NCBI GenBank assembly: GCA_002348345.1
Contig: DEAY01000434.1
Location: forward strand, 1-18,622
Direction of reading: 5' to 3'
Source: Verrucomicrobia bacterium UBA2970
GTDB lineage: Bacteria > Verrucomicrobiota > Verrucomicrobiia > Limisphaerales > AAA164-E04
Length of the DNA: 18,622 nt
The notes below the pieces were generated by a model, which worked only from the letters and a program-made list of their open reading frames with translations, did not search any database and was not told the DNA's origin. Shown in pieces: positions 1 to 8,178 of the stretch. How positions within the stretch are numbered: position 1 is the first letter of the stretch; the number at the start of each line of letters is the position of its first letter. The translations under genes were made by a program, and so were the position numbers.

Positions 1-58
1 ACAACCGAGAACTCCGGACTCGAACCGGTCCCCCCGAACATGATAGTCTCCTCTCACT

Positions 59-1687
59 ATGAGCAAGCCCTCCTCCAAGCGGACTTCGATTGCCCTCGTG
101 GCCAACGGCGACCTTCGCCTCTCCGCGAACCAGAAGTGTTGGCCCGAGCAAAAAAAGATGGAGACTGCACTGATCGCAGCGGTGAAAAAGGAGGGTGGAA
201 CCCTGAAACGGGCCCACGGCTTTGACTCCAGCAAGAAGCACGGCTTTATCGATTCCCAAAAAATGGGCATCAAGGTCTTCCAATCAATCGATCCTTGCCA
301 GCCCCTGATCGTTGCCGAGGCCGTGTGGCAATACAGTCAACACCTCTTGCCCGGTCTCTACGCCCACCAAGGCCCCATCCTGACGGTCGCCAACTGGAGC
401 GGAACCTGGCCTGGATTGGTGGGGATGCTCAATCTCAACGGCTCCTTGACGAAGATGGGGGTCCCCTACAGCACGCTTTGGAGCGAATCCTTCAATGACG
501 CCTATTTCAAGGCCGGACTCCGCCAATGGTTGAGCGAAGGCGTCGCGACTCACGATCAAAGCCACGTTCGCGATCTGGCCTTGCTCAAGATCCCCCTGAA
601 GGATGAACAGATCGGCCGGGAGGAGGCCCATAAGTTTCGAGCCTCTCAACCCATCATGGGCGTCTTCGACGAGGGGTGCATGGGCATGCACAATGCCATC
701 ATTCCCGACGAGCTGCTCAATCCCACCGGGGTTTTCAAGGAACGATTGAGCCAATCCGCCCTCTATGCCGCCACGCGGGATGTCGATCTCAGCGAGGCCC
801 GCGCCGTCTACGCCTGGTTGACGAAAAAGGGGGTCCGCTTCCGCTTGGGGTCCGACGAACAAACCGAACTGACCGAAGCTCAGGTTCTCCAGCAATGCCA
901 GATGTACATCGCGGCGGTGAGACTGACTCAGGAATTCGGATGCGCCACGATTGGAATCCAGTATCAGCAAGGCCTGAAGGATCTCTTGCCAGCCAGCGAT
1001 CTGGTCGAGGGACTGCTCAACAATTCAGTTCGCCCTCCGGTCTCTGATTCAGCGACGGGAAAGCCCCTCTTCGACGGGGAACCCATCCCCCACTTTAATG
1101 AAGTCGATGAATGCGCCGGTCTCGATGCGCTCGTCACCCACCGACTTTGGCGACGCCTCGGTCACGCCCCAGAGACCACCTTGCACGACCTCCGCTGGGG
1201 ACAATCCTATCGGGGGCAGGGCATCGATGATTACGTCTGGGTCTTCCTGATTTCCGGAGCCGCTCCTCCGGCCCACTTCACCGGGGGATTCAAAGGCGCT
1301 TCCAGCGAGCGGCAACCCCCCATGTACTTCCGACTGGGCGGAGGCACGCTCAAGGGCATCTCAAAACCGGGGCACATCGTCTGGAGCCGAGTGTTCGTCA
1401 TGGACGGCCAACTACACTGTGATCTTGGAATCGCGGAGGTCGTCAAACTTCCCCCCCGTGAAACCGAGCGCCGATGGCAGGAAACCACCCCCCAATGGCC
1501 CATCATGCACGCCGTCTTGAAAGGCATCAACCGCGACCAGATGATGGCCCGGCACAAATCAAATCACATCCAAGTCGTCTACGCGCCCAGCGAGAAACAA
1601 GCGCACCGGGCCTGCCGCATCAAGGCCGCCATGCTGGCCGAGTTGGGGCTTTCGGTGCATCTCTGCGGGCAGGTGGCCCTCGTCTGA
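59..1687 (+). CDS. L-fucose/L-arabinose isomerase family protein
   Basis: This 542-residue protein resembles the L-fucose isomerase family (COG2407 type), cytoplasmic metal-dependent aldose-ketose isomerases. Recognisable segments are ANWSGTWPGLVGMLNLNGSL at about residues 111-130, DEGCMGMHNAIIPDELL at 204-220, HFNEVDECAGLDALVT at 345-360 and SNHIQVVYA at 501-509. The last resembles the C-terminal His-containing segment of fucose isomerases; the acidic residues of the middle segments are plausible metal ligands. Length is close to that of E. coli FucI (about 590). The ATG at 59 has no Shine-Dalgarno in the 15 bases upstream, but the reading frame and the AL-VANGDLR beta-strand start fit. It is convergent with cinA and no sugar-utilisation genes are visible beside it. 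Family assignment is good; the sugar substrate cannot be read from the sequence. Confidence 0.8.
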   Translation: MSKPSSKRTSIALVANGDLRLSANQKCWPEQKKMETALIAAVKKEGGTLKRAHGFDSSKKHGFIDSQKMGIKVFQSIDPCQPLIVAEAVWQYSQHLLPGLYAHQGPILTVANWSGTWPGLVGMLNLNGSLTKMGVPYSTLWSESFNDAYFKAGLRQWLSEGVATHDQSHVRDLALLKIPLKDEQIGREEAHKFRASQPIMGVFDEGCMGMHNAIIPDELLNPTGVFKERLSQSALYAATRDVDLSEARAVYAWLTKKGVRFRLGSDEQTELTEAQVLQQCQMYIAAVRLTQEFGCATIGIQYQQGLKDLLPASDLVEGLLNNSVRPPVSDSATGKPLFDGEPIPHFNEVDECAGLDALVTHRLWRRLGHAPETTLHDLRWGQSYRGQGIDDYVWVFLISGAAPPAHFTGGFKGASSERQPPMYFRLGGGTLKGISKPGHIVWSRVFVMDGQLHCDLGIAEVVKLPPRETERRWQETTPQWPIMHAVLKGINRDQMMARHKSNHIQVVYAPSEKQAHRACRIKAAMLAELGLSVHLCGQVALV

Positions 1688-1804
1688 AGCTGAGTCCAGA
1701 ATCCGCCCGGAGAGACTGAATCCGCAGTTCCCTTTCGGTTGTGCCCCAGCCCCGGCTCCCCACACCCCGTCGACATCATGGAGGATCAAGAACCGGGTCG
1801 CCAC

Positions 1805-3091
1805 CTACGATGAGGCCGCTCGGAAGCCATGAACCGATTTCAGGTGAACCCGTCTGAGAAGTTCCAGAGCTTGCTGCGTCGTCATGTACTTGAAAGTTTC
1901 CCGCTCGACGGGATGGAAGCAGCGAAGCACCTGGGTCCCGTCTCGGTCCGCCACTCCAATAAAAACCGTTCCAACAGGTTTTTCCGGTGAACCGCCTCCC
2001 GGCCCGGCAACCCCCGTGATGGAGACGGCGAAATCCGTCCCCGCAGCCCTTAATGCCCCCGCCGCCATTTCCTTCGCCGTCGACTCGCTGACGGCGCCAT
2101 GGGTCGCCAGTGTATCCTTGTTCACTCCCAACACACGGGTTTTTTCTTCATTGCTATAGGTCACGAACCCTCCTTTCAACACCTTGGAAGCACCTGGCAC
2201 ATTAGTCAATCGATGCGCCAGGAACCCGCCCGTGCAGGATTCGGCTACGGACAGACTTTTGCCGCTGCGGGAGAGGGCATCCACGATCACCTCCTCAAGC
2301 TTCACGTCGTCCTCCCCGTAGATATGGCGCTCCAGCAGGCGTCGCACCACCTCGGCGGCCCGCGCCACAAGATCTTCCGCCTGCGTCCCCCGCGCGACCA
2401 AACGAATGTCGACCTCGCCCGATCGCGCACAGTAGCCGATTTCCAAGCCTTGACGGAGCCAGGGTTCGAGCGATGGCGTCAGTTGCTCCTCAACCCGGGA
2501 TTCCCCCAACCCGACCGACCTGAGCGTCCTGCAAGAGAATCCCGCCGTCGCCAACACCTCGGATTCAAGCCACGGCATCACTTGATGATCAAACATCGGG
2601 CGGAGCTCGCGGGGCGGGCCGGGAAGCATCACCAACGTTCCCCGTTGCTCCGCAGCACCCTCCAGAGGATACCGCAAGATCAGGCCCGGTGCCGTCCCAA
2701 ACTCGTTCTTGATGACCTCGGCCCCCTCGGGAACCAGCGCCTGCACCTTGACCGATTCCGGCATCTCTCTACCACGCCGCTCAAAGAATCCAGCGATGTG
2801 CCGGACCAGCTTGGGATCTTCATGAAGAGTCCGATCGAACATCGCCGCGATCAAATCGCGTGTGCGGTCGTCGGAAGTCGGGCCCAACCCCCCCGTGGTA
2901 ATGACCAGCTCAGCGCGCTGACAGGCTTCCGCAACCGCCGCCCGAATGGCATCTCCGGTATCCGGAACGGCCACCTGACGCTGGATTTCATAGCCGCGAT
3001 CCGCCAATCGCCGGCCAATCCACTGTTGGTGGGTGTTGAGAACCCGGCCCAGGAGCAGTTCGGAACCCGTATTGATCAGTTCAATGTCCAT
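1805..3091 (-). CDS. cinA: CinA-family nicotinamide-nucleotide amidohydrolase
   Basis: This is a 428-residue CinA-family protein of normal length with both usual domains. The N-terminal MoaB/MogA-like domain starts MDIELINTGSELLLG and contains TGGLGPTSDD at about residues 66-75. The C-terminal PncC-type amidohydrolase domain contains the nucleophile motif ESCTGG at 284-289 and ITGVAGPGGG further on. In characterised members the C-terminal domain deamidates nicotinamide mononucleotide to nicotinate mononucleotide in pyridine nucleotide salvage, while the N-terminal domain is linked to ADP-ribose/CoA pyrophosphatase activity. The open frame extends 19 codons further (to 3148), but the ATG at 3091 is preferred: a GGAAGGA Shine-Dalgarno lies about 8 bases before it and the family N-terminus begins there. 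The 670-residue gene is 73 bp upstream on the same strand, so the two may be cotranscribed. Confidence 0.95.
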   Translation of the reverse strand: MDIELINTGSELLLGRVLNTHQQWIGRRLADRGYEIQRQVAVPDTGDAIRAAVAEACQRAELVITTGGLGPTSDDRTRDLIAAMFDRTLHEDPKLVRHIAGFFERRGREMPESVKVQALVPEGAEVIKNEFGTAPGLILRYPLEGAAEQRGTLVMLPGPPRELRPMFDHQVMPWLESEVLATAGFSCRTLRSVGLGESRVEEQLTPSLEPWLRQGLEIGYCARSGEVDIRLVARGTQAEDLVARAAEVVRRLLERHIYGEDDVKLEEVIVDALSRSGKSLSVAESCTGGFLAHRLTNVPGASKVLKGGFVTYSNEEKTRVLGVNKDTLATHGAVSESTAKEMAAGALRAAGTDFAVSITGVAGPGGGSPEKPVGTVFIGVADRDGTQVLRCFHPVERETFKYMTTQQALELLRRVHLKSVHGFRAASS

Positions 3092-3144
3092 CGACCGTTT
3101 CCTTCCATGAGTCTGGGGTGATGAATCGGATCGTCGCTCGCAAT

Positions 3145-3174
3145 TCAAATCTGATCAAATCCGATCAAATCCGA
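3145..3174. repeat. Short 10-bp tandem repeat
   Basis: Two adjacent copies of a decamer, CTGATCAAAT (3151-3160) and CCGATCAAAT (3161-3170), are flanked by TTCAAAT on the left and CCGA on the right, giving about 3 copies in phase. The array spans the stop codon of the 670-residue gene (TGA at 3167-3165) and lies 54-83 bp upstream of the cinA start. GATCAAATC could be a protein-binding site, or this may be simple slippage; the sequence does not decide. Confidence 0.5.
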
Positions 3175-5177
3175 CGCTGCCGAGTAAACGTCCGGGCCAA
3201 GGTCGGGGTTAAGCGCATCCGAAGATTGATTCCCCAGCTTGCTCCTTCGAGAAGACATCGAAGATCACGATTTCGCAACCTTAACGCCGTCGTCAACACC
3301 CAGGGCAGGATCAGGAGCGAGACAATCAGAACCGCACTCCAAAAAAGCCGCGGGAGATCGGTTTGGGCAAGCGTCTGGGCCATGTAGGCTCCTGCCGTGC
3401 CCAAAGCCGCCGCCGCCAATCCGCCGCTGGCCAGAAAGCCAGGGGAGAATCTTCGACCACGATCATCGCCCGCAGGCTGGCCCCGAGCGGGTACCTCGTC
3501 AGACAAGCACCGCCGCATCCCCTGTTCGGCTTCCAATGAGATCAAATCCAATCGATGGATTGCAGCCCGGGTTAGTCGCCGGAACGGAGCCATGAGTCCC
3601 TCGCCAAGGCTGATTGGGCTCTCCAGCAGTTGGGTAATCTGGGCATTGTGTTCCTTTCCCGAACTGTCGTGAAAGACCCCCCACTGCCCCTCTCGCAAGT
3701 GCCCCCGAAAGCCGGAAGTGACCGGAGCAGCAATCTCGTATTCCACATTGCCTTCGACATCGCTGATCGCGGCATAAATAATAAACATGTACTCCCCCTG
3801 GCACCGACGAATGTGACGATCACGATCCGGCACGCGGACACAAAAGGTAAATTCCCGCCCATCCAAGATCATCGTTCCCATTTCAAACAGAGCCCGCCCG
3901 GCGGGGGAGTAGAGATCGGGGCAGCTCACAAAATTGTTCGCAAACGCCAACAGATGGGCCTGATAGAGGATTGTTTTTTCCAGCAGCCTCACATTCTCGA
4001 GCTGGATCACGTTTTCCCGCGATTCCGCAAAGAGGCGCTGCAATTCCGACACCGCAGAACTCGACGTCCGAACGTAACGCCGGCGCGCGTCGGCGTCCAC
4101 TGAGTCAATCTGAACGACGGGCCGACGCAGGACCCATTCCGAATACACTGCAAATCGCACCTTGATTCGCTCCCACTGGTCCCGCTTCAGTGACTGGGTT
4201 CCGTCGCCGCAAACCGGAATCACGATTCGCTGACGGAATTGTTGCAGTCGCTCTCGGTCAGCCGGGTTCAGCGGACCGTTGAACTTCAGGACGCCATCGG
4301 AGTTGATTGAAGCCATCGGAACGGTTGACGCGAGCGCATTCACCTCTTCGAGATCTCCTAGATTCGGCAACCGGCTCTCCCTGTCCCTCTCCCCAGATTC
4401 GGCGTTCACAAGCGCTTTGATCCGAGGACTGATCCTCGCCAACTGGCACAACGAATAAAACGCCTCAATCCGATCGTACAAGCCCCGGTAAAGGGAGAAG
4501 AGTTCGGACGTCTCGTCTCCGAAGGGCAAGCACTCCTCGGCCCTCGCACTTTCCCTCTCATATTCCCACTCGTCCAACAATCGGCACTGCCCCAAGAATT
4601 GATCTAGGTCATCCTCACAAAGAGAACCCTTCGTTCGGGCCACGGTTTCAACAACCTCTTGGATCAGCCGCCGGCACGGTTCCGAACACTCAACCCGACA
4701 ATCCACCCAGCCCGCTCGCCCTAATCCATCGTTCTCCGCCATCTTCCGCACCCGGGTCACATCGTTGAGGTCGACCTGCGACTGATCTTCCTTGCCGAGA
4801 AAAACAAGCACCTTTTCCGCCGCACGCAACACGCTTCGGCCTCCCTCACTATCCTTCTTGATCGAGGCGAATCGCAACACCCGACTCCCAACCGCTTCGT
4901 CACCTAGGGGACCGAGAATGCCGAGCAGCCACCGAATCGCAGACTTGATCTCCTGAGGGCGCAGGCGACCATCCCGATTTTCGTTGAGATACTGGAGGAA
5001 TTGCCCATCGGCCCGAAATCCGTCCAACGGGGCATTGGAGGCAAACCACTGTGCCTCGGGCAGCGCGAGAACCTGACGAAGCGCCTCACCCGAATCGATC
5101 CTGAGATAGTGTGAATCACCAAACCGATCGAACTTCTTGGGCGTGACCGAAAGACTATCTCTGGTGACGGTGTTCAT
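3165..5177 (-). CDS. Hypothetical protein with EF-hand-like loop and two C-terminal membrane segments
   Basis: I do not recognise this 670-residue protein. There is no signal peptide; the N-terminus is polar. Residues 65-76 (NENRDGRLRPQE) fit a canonical EF-hand loop: N1, N3, D5, G6, L8, E12. A long, mostly helical charged region follows, then a mixed region (about 420-540) that includes FTFCVRVPDRDRH and GQWGVFHDSSGKEHNAQI. Two hydrophobic stretches near the C-terminus, about 581-601 (Ala/Gly rich) and 612-632, look like a membrane hairpin, followed by a short basic tail ending in RQRRI. A large cytoplasmic or periplasmic body anchored at its C-terminus is the simplest reading. The ATG at 5177 is preceded by GAAGGGG about 12 bases upstream, inside a possible hairpin. 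cinA follows 73 bp downstream. Confidence 0.8.
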   Translation of the reverse strand: MNTVTRDSLSVTPKKFDRFGDSHYLRIDSGEALRQVLALPEAQWFASNAPLDGFRADGQFLQYLNENRDGRLRPQEIKSAIRWLLGILGPLGDEAVGSRVLRFASIKKDSEGGRSVLRAAEKVLVFLGKEDQSQVDLNDVTRVRKMAENDGLGRAGWVDCRVECSEPCRRLIQEVVETVARTKGSLCEDDLDQFLGQCRLLDEWEYERESARAEECLPFGDETSELFSLYRGLYDRIEAFYSLCQLARISPRIKALVNAESGERDRESRLPNLGDLEEVNALASTVPMASINSDGVLKFNGPLNPADRERLQQFRQRIVIPVCGDGTQSLKRDQWERIKVRFAVYSEWVLRRPVVQIDSVDADARRRYVRTSSSAVSELQRLFAESRENVIQLENVRLLEKTILYQAHLLAFANNFVSCPDLYSPAGRALFEMGTMILDGREFTFCVRVPDRDRHIRRCQGEYMFIIYAAISDVEGNVEYEIAAPVTSGFRGHLREGQWGVFHDSSGKEHNAQITQLLESPISLGEGLMAPFRRLTRAAIHRLDLISLEAEQGMRRCLSDEVPARGQPAGDDRGRRFSPGFLASGGLAAAALGTAGAYMAQTLAQTDLPRLFWSAVLIVSLLILPWVLTTALRLRNRDLRCLLEGASWGINLRMRLTPTLARTFTRQRRI

Positions 5178-5190
5178 TTTCGACGGACCC

Positions 5191-5220
5191 CTTCGTCCTA
5201 CTCAATCGACTCGGACGAAG
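5191..5220 (-). promoter_or_regulatory. Inverted repeat in the leader of the 670-residue gene, covering its Shine-Dalgarno
   Basis: CTTCGTCC (5191-5198) and GGACGAAG (5213-5220) are perfect 8-bp inverted repeats with a 14-base spacer, 14 bp upstream of the ATG at 5177. In the transcript the downstream arm ends in GAAG, which runs straight into GGGG, the only Shine-Dalgarno-like sequence. Folding would therefore hide the ribosome site. It could equally be a dimeric repressor operator. What is seen is the symmetry; the regulatory role is inferred. Confidence 0.45.
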
Positions 5221-5291
5221 CAACGCTAAAACCATGATTCTCGAGGGGTGAGTCAGCGATCCCCATGATCTCATGACGCGATCCTCAATCC

Positions 5292-5318
5292 GAACAAAGG
5301 GTTGACTTCAGCCAACCC
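5292..5318 (-). terminator. Candidate intrinsic terminator downstream of the MBL-fold hydrolase
   Basis: Read on the minus strand, GGGTTGGC-TGAA-GTCAACCC (5318 to 5299) forms an 8-bp stem with one G-U pair and a four-base loop, followed at once by TTTGTTC (5298-5292). It lies about 130 bp beyond the hydrolase stop and ahead of the 670-residue gene on the same strand, so it would separate the two transcripts. The T tract is short and interrupted. Nothing else in 5221-5446 was assignable. Confidence 0.5.
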
Positions 5319-5446
5319 TGGCAACCCCATAAAGGGGGCGGTCCCAAGCCAGCCCTCCAGACATCCCCTTCGGAACTCGGGCGACGCCGAAGCCCACCCC
5401 GGGCCACGGCCAGGCCCCATCCCCGATGTCAACAGACCTAGCCCCG

Positions 5447-6382
5447 TCAAAAAACGACCGGAACCCCCTCCTCCAAGATCCGCAATTGCTCGCCTAACCC
5501 GTTGGCCTCGGCTATCTGGCGCAGCCATCGGGGAGGCTCATCCATGTCTTCAAACGACAACTTGAAGGCCCCAAAATGCATCGGCACCATCCACTTGGCC
5601 TTGAGATCCAGGAAACTCTGATGCGCTTCATCCGGCCCCATATGGACCGCCCGAAAGGCGTCGGGGTAATAGGCGCCAATGGGAAGTAGGGCGATTTCGG
5701 GTTGACAACGCTTACCGATCTCCCGGAAGCCTGAAAAGTAGGCCGTATCACCCGCGTGATAAACGCGACGCCCCTGATGCTCCAAAACAAATCCCCCAAA
5801 ACCGCGATATTCGTCGTGGATGACCCGAGCGCCCCAGTGTTTGGCGGGGGTAAAGGTGACCTTCCAATCCCCGTGGCTGAAACTCTCCCACCACTCCAGC
5901 TCAACGATTCGGGAAAAGCCGAGGCCACGCGCTAAATCACCCACACCCCAAGGAACGACCGCAATCCGCGGCGAGGGCAGTTTTCGCAGTGTGGGTTTGT
6001 GAAAGTGGTCAAAATGGGCATGCGTCAGCAAGACCAAATCGATCTGAGGCAAATCGCTGATCCGCATCCCCGCCCGCTTCACTCGCTTCTGCCAGAACAA
6101 CCAATTGGCGAAGTTGGGATCGATCAGCACATTCAGGTCGGTAAACTGCACCAAGAAGGAGGCATGCCCAATCCAGGTTAAAGCCAGGCGCCCTTCTTCC
6201 AAATCGGGATACTTGGGCTTGCGGTATTCGCCCCGCCGCCTCGTCACCAACGCTTTCCAGACCATCTCATAGAAAAACGTCCTTGGGTTAAAGGCTCGCG
6301 TGGGGGTCAGATCCCGAAAAGACCGTGGAATCCGCCGCTTACGCCGGGCCCCGGCTTTCAAGGATGCTTCGTCTTCGGTCAT
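5447..6382 (-). CDS. MBL-fold metallo-hydrolase (NAPE-PLD/UlaG-like)
   Basis: This is a 311-residue metallo-beta-lactamase-fold hydrolase. The zinc motif HAHFDHFH gives His121, His123, Asp125 and His126. Further ligands are His182 (TPAKHWG), Asp212 (YHAGDTAYF) and His269 (PMHFGAF), so a complete dinuclear zinc site is visible. The spacing, the WIGHASFLVQ start of the fold at about 70-79 and the GPDEAHQSF segment place it with the cytoplasmic NAPE-PLD/UlaG-type (beta-lactamase superfamily domain 2) proteins. Substrates in that group range from N-acyl phosphatidylethanolamine to ascorbate lactone and cannot be deduced here. The first 60 residues are basic and precede the fold; no signal peptide is seen. 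The ATG at 6382 has only a weak GGA upstream. It is divergent from the carbonic anhydrase gene. Confidence 0.9.
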   Translation of the reverse strand: MTEDEASLKAGARRKRRIPRSFRDLTPTRAFNPRTFFYEMVWKALVTRRRGEYRKPKYPDLEEGRLALTWIGHASFLVQFTDLNVLIDPNFANWLFWQKRVKRAGMRISDLPQIDLVLLTHAHFDHFHKPTLRKLPSPRIAVVPWGVGDLARGLGFSRIVELEWWESFSHGDWKVTFTPAKHWGARVIHDEYRGFGGFVLEHQGRRVYHAGDTAYFSGFREIGKRCQPEIALLPIGAYYPDAFRAVHMGPDEAHQSFLDLKAKWMVPMHFGAFKLSFEDMDEPPRWLRQIAEANGLGEQLRILEEGVPVVF

Positions 6383-6556
6383 CGAATTTCCGGAGCCTAA
6401 CGAATCCTTGAGCGGGAATCAACGGAGCGAGTCAACCGCGCAAGGACGATCCGCCCATCCCCCCATAACGATCATGGCCCCGGTCCTTGATCCGGCTCTC
6501 AGGGATAGGAACGCATCCGCCATGGCGCAACCGCAGTGAGGGATTAAACGTTAGAT

Positions 6557-6598
6557 CCCGGCCACGGAATGACCCATCCTCGGACCGGGTTTTTGTTT
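6557..6598 (+). terminator. Terminator-like hairpin ahead of the carbonic anhydrase gene
   Basis: CCCGG (6557-6561) pairs with CCGGG (6585-6589), and the stem can continue through CC/GG past one bulged A and an inner GGA-TG/CATCC stem. TTTTTGTTT (6590-6598) follows directly. This is intrinsic-terminator shape on the plus strand, yet no plus-strand gene precedes it: the upstream neighbour is divergent. It may end a short leader or small RNA (attenuation of the carbonic anhydrase gene, 36 bp on), or be fortuitous. The rest of 6383-6633 shows nothing assignable. Confidence 0.35.
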
Positions 6599-6633
6599 GC
6601 TCCAACCCGGGATTCCCATTCATTCTTCAGGTC

Positions 6634-7215
6634 ATGGTTGATATTGAAGCCCTGCTAGAACGGCATCTCCGTCGACAGCCGACCCTCGCCTCGAGCGCCT
6701 ACATTGCCCGAGGGGCTGTGGTGATCGGCGACGTCCATATGGGGGAGGACTCCAGCATTTGGTACAACGCCGTTGCTCGGGGCGACATTAACCAAATCAC
6801 CATTGGGGCCTGCAGCAACGTGCAAGATAATGCGGTCGTCCATGTCGCCGATGACTATCCGTGCCACCTTGGGGATTGGGTGACCGTGGGGCACACCGCC
6901 ATCATTCATGCCTGCAGGATTGAAGACGAATGCTTGATTGGCATGGGAGCCACCGTCCTTGATGGGGCCGAGATCGGCGCCCAATCGGTGATCGGGGCCA
7001 ACGCCTTGGTCACAGGCGGCACCAAAATCCCGCCCGGCTCCCTGGTCCTTGGAAGTCCCGCCAAAGTGAAAAGACCCTTATCTGAAGCGGAGCGAGCCGA
7101 CCTCCGAATTTGGGCTGAGAAGTATGTCATTAATGCCCGCTATTGCCTGAATCACCATATTGGAGAACAAGACCCCATTGCCACCACGCCAAGTCCGGGG
7201 CCCGGGGCAGAATAG
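6634..7215 (+). CDS. Gamma-class carbonic anhydrase family protein
   Basis: This 193-residue left-handed beta-helix protein has hexapeptide-type repeats (for example VIGDV, TIGACSNVQ, LIGMGATVL, VIGANALV). Zinc or iron ligands are present as His70, His87 and His92, with the five-residue spacing of the last two seen in Methanosarcina Cam. Arg49-Gly-Asp51 and Gln64-Asp65 match the conserved active-site polar residues of the family, so it is probably catalytically competent (CO2 + H2O to bicarbonate). It lacks the acidic loop of Cam and so is closer to the YrdA/CamH/PaaY subgroup, some members of which have other acyl-type roles. The frame stays open back to 6487, but the ATG at 6634 begins the conserved fold and has AGG about 5 bases upstream. 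The last 20 residues are a Pro-rich tail. Confidence 0.92.
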   Translation: MVDIEALLERHLRRQPTLASSAYIARGAVVIGDVHMGEDSSIWYNAVARGDINQITIGACSNVQDNAVVHVADDYPCHLGDWVTVGHTAIIHACRIEDECLIGMGATVLDGAEIGAQSVIGANALVTGGTKIPPGSLVLGSPAKVKRPLSEAERADLRIWAEKYVINARYCLNHHIGEQDPIATTPSPGPGAE

Positions 7216-7275
7216 AACGAGCCCGGTCCATCCCCCATCTCTCAAAAAGGGACCGACATGGCCAGGTGCTGATCC

Positions 7276-8178
7276 TCAACGATTCAGCAAAACGGGCAAT
7301 CGCTGCAGGATTGAACCGAGCAGCATCGCGGCAAGAGCCACGCCAATCAGCAGTGAAATGAACCAGACCCACCACCACGGAGGCAAGGTCATCGGTGCCC
7401 CATAGTGCCCGACCTCTTTCCTGGAATAAAGCCGGAACCCCGTCCAGAGGGCGGCGAGTCCCCCCAGGAAAAACAGCGAGGTGCAGAAGTAACCATTGGG
7501 CTCCTGCCACATGGCCTCCTCATATTTCAAACCCCCGTAGACCACCCCCAAGGCAACCACCGCACTCCAAAACCAGGACGTAAGAATTAAAAACCGAACC
7601 CGGGCCACCGACGACAATGAGTAGGAAAGTGAAAAAATAAAGAACGGAAGTCCAATCGCCAACCCATAGAGCAAGCCCGGTTTCAGTTCCGGAGTCGAAC
7701 GCACCAGGCCGGCATTAATAAAGACCCGATGCACGGTGGCCGTCCAATCCAGACCGAGCACAATGATATCGAGCAAGACAAACATCATGAGGCTCCCGAG
7801 ACCGAGGGTCATCCTCGCGAGGTAACGCTCCGACCGGGTGGTTGGCAACGACAGGGTAAATTCCTCGCAACCCTCGATGGCGTCCGTCCCGCCATAGGCG
7901 GGTCCGGCCAATAACGCATACCCGAGTCCGATCGCCAGAATCCAACCCGGATGCGCGACGAAAGGGATCATCCATGCACCGAGAAGCCACAGAAAGAGGA
8001 AGACCAGCAACAATTTGCTGTGAGCAAACCATTCGGACCAAAGCAATCCCTTCAAGCCCGCCCGACGACCCAATCGCGCCATGGTCACGGGCGGGGCTGA
8101 AACCGCCTCAGACCGATCAAGCGCTTCGTCACTAGGGTTGGTCGAATCCATCACATTCACCCGTTCCAAATCGTTCAC
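7276..8178 (-). CDS. ABC-2-type transporter permease
   Basis: This 300-residue integral membrane protein has a hydrophilic N-terminus of about 50 residues and six or seven predicted transmembrane segments (about 54-74, 80-95, 125-142, 168-186, 195-213, 231-249, 268-290). The cytoplasmic motif EGCEEFTLSLPTTRSERYLAR after the second segment is the usual ABC-2 permease signature (E...LSLP..R). It should pair with the ATPase encoded at 12709-13632, the only ATPase in the operon. The GTG at 8178 overlaps the pseudopilin stop as GTGA, which suggests translational coupling; an alternative ATG at 8151 has GGTGA about 5 bases upstream and would remove nine polar residues without touching the membrane core. 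It is the last gene of the operon. No clear terminator is seen in 7216-7275. Confidence 0.85.
   Translation of the reverse strand: MNDLERVNVMDSTNPSDEALDRSEAVSAPPVTMARLGRRAGLKGLLWSEWFAHSKLLLVFLFLWLLGAWMIPFVAHPGWILAIGLGYALLAGPAYGGTDAIEGCEEFTLSLPTTRSERYLARMTLGLGSLMMFVLLDIIVLGLDWTATVHRVFINAGLVRSTPELKPGLLYGLAIGLPFFIFSLSYSLSSVARVRFLILTSWFWSAVVALGVVYGGLKYEEAMWQEPNGYFCTSLFFLGGLAALWTGFRLYSRKEVGHYGAPMTLPPWWWVWFISLLIGVALAAMLLGSILQRLPVLLNR

Noticed and set aside
5..32. A tRNA T-arm-like sequence (GGTTCGAGTCC) on the minus strand at the left edge.
   Set aside because: It matches the tRNA B-box well, but no matching 5' acceptor strand, D-arm or anticodon arm is found in the 60-90 bases where they should lie, which also overlap the isomerase start.
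2099..3121. Open frame of 340 codons on the plus strand.
   Set aside because: It is antisense to cinA, whose domains and motifs are complete; the translated sequence has no recognisable features.
7216..7275. Possible terminator between the carbonic anhydrase gene and the permease gene (minus-strand CCCTTTTTG).
   Set aside because: The T run is not preceded by a convincing stem; the best pairing is only three to five base pairs with a large loop.
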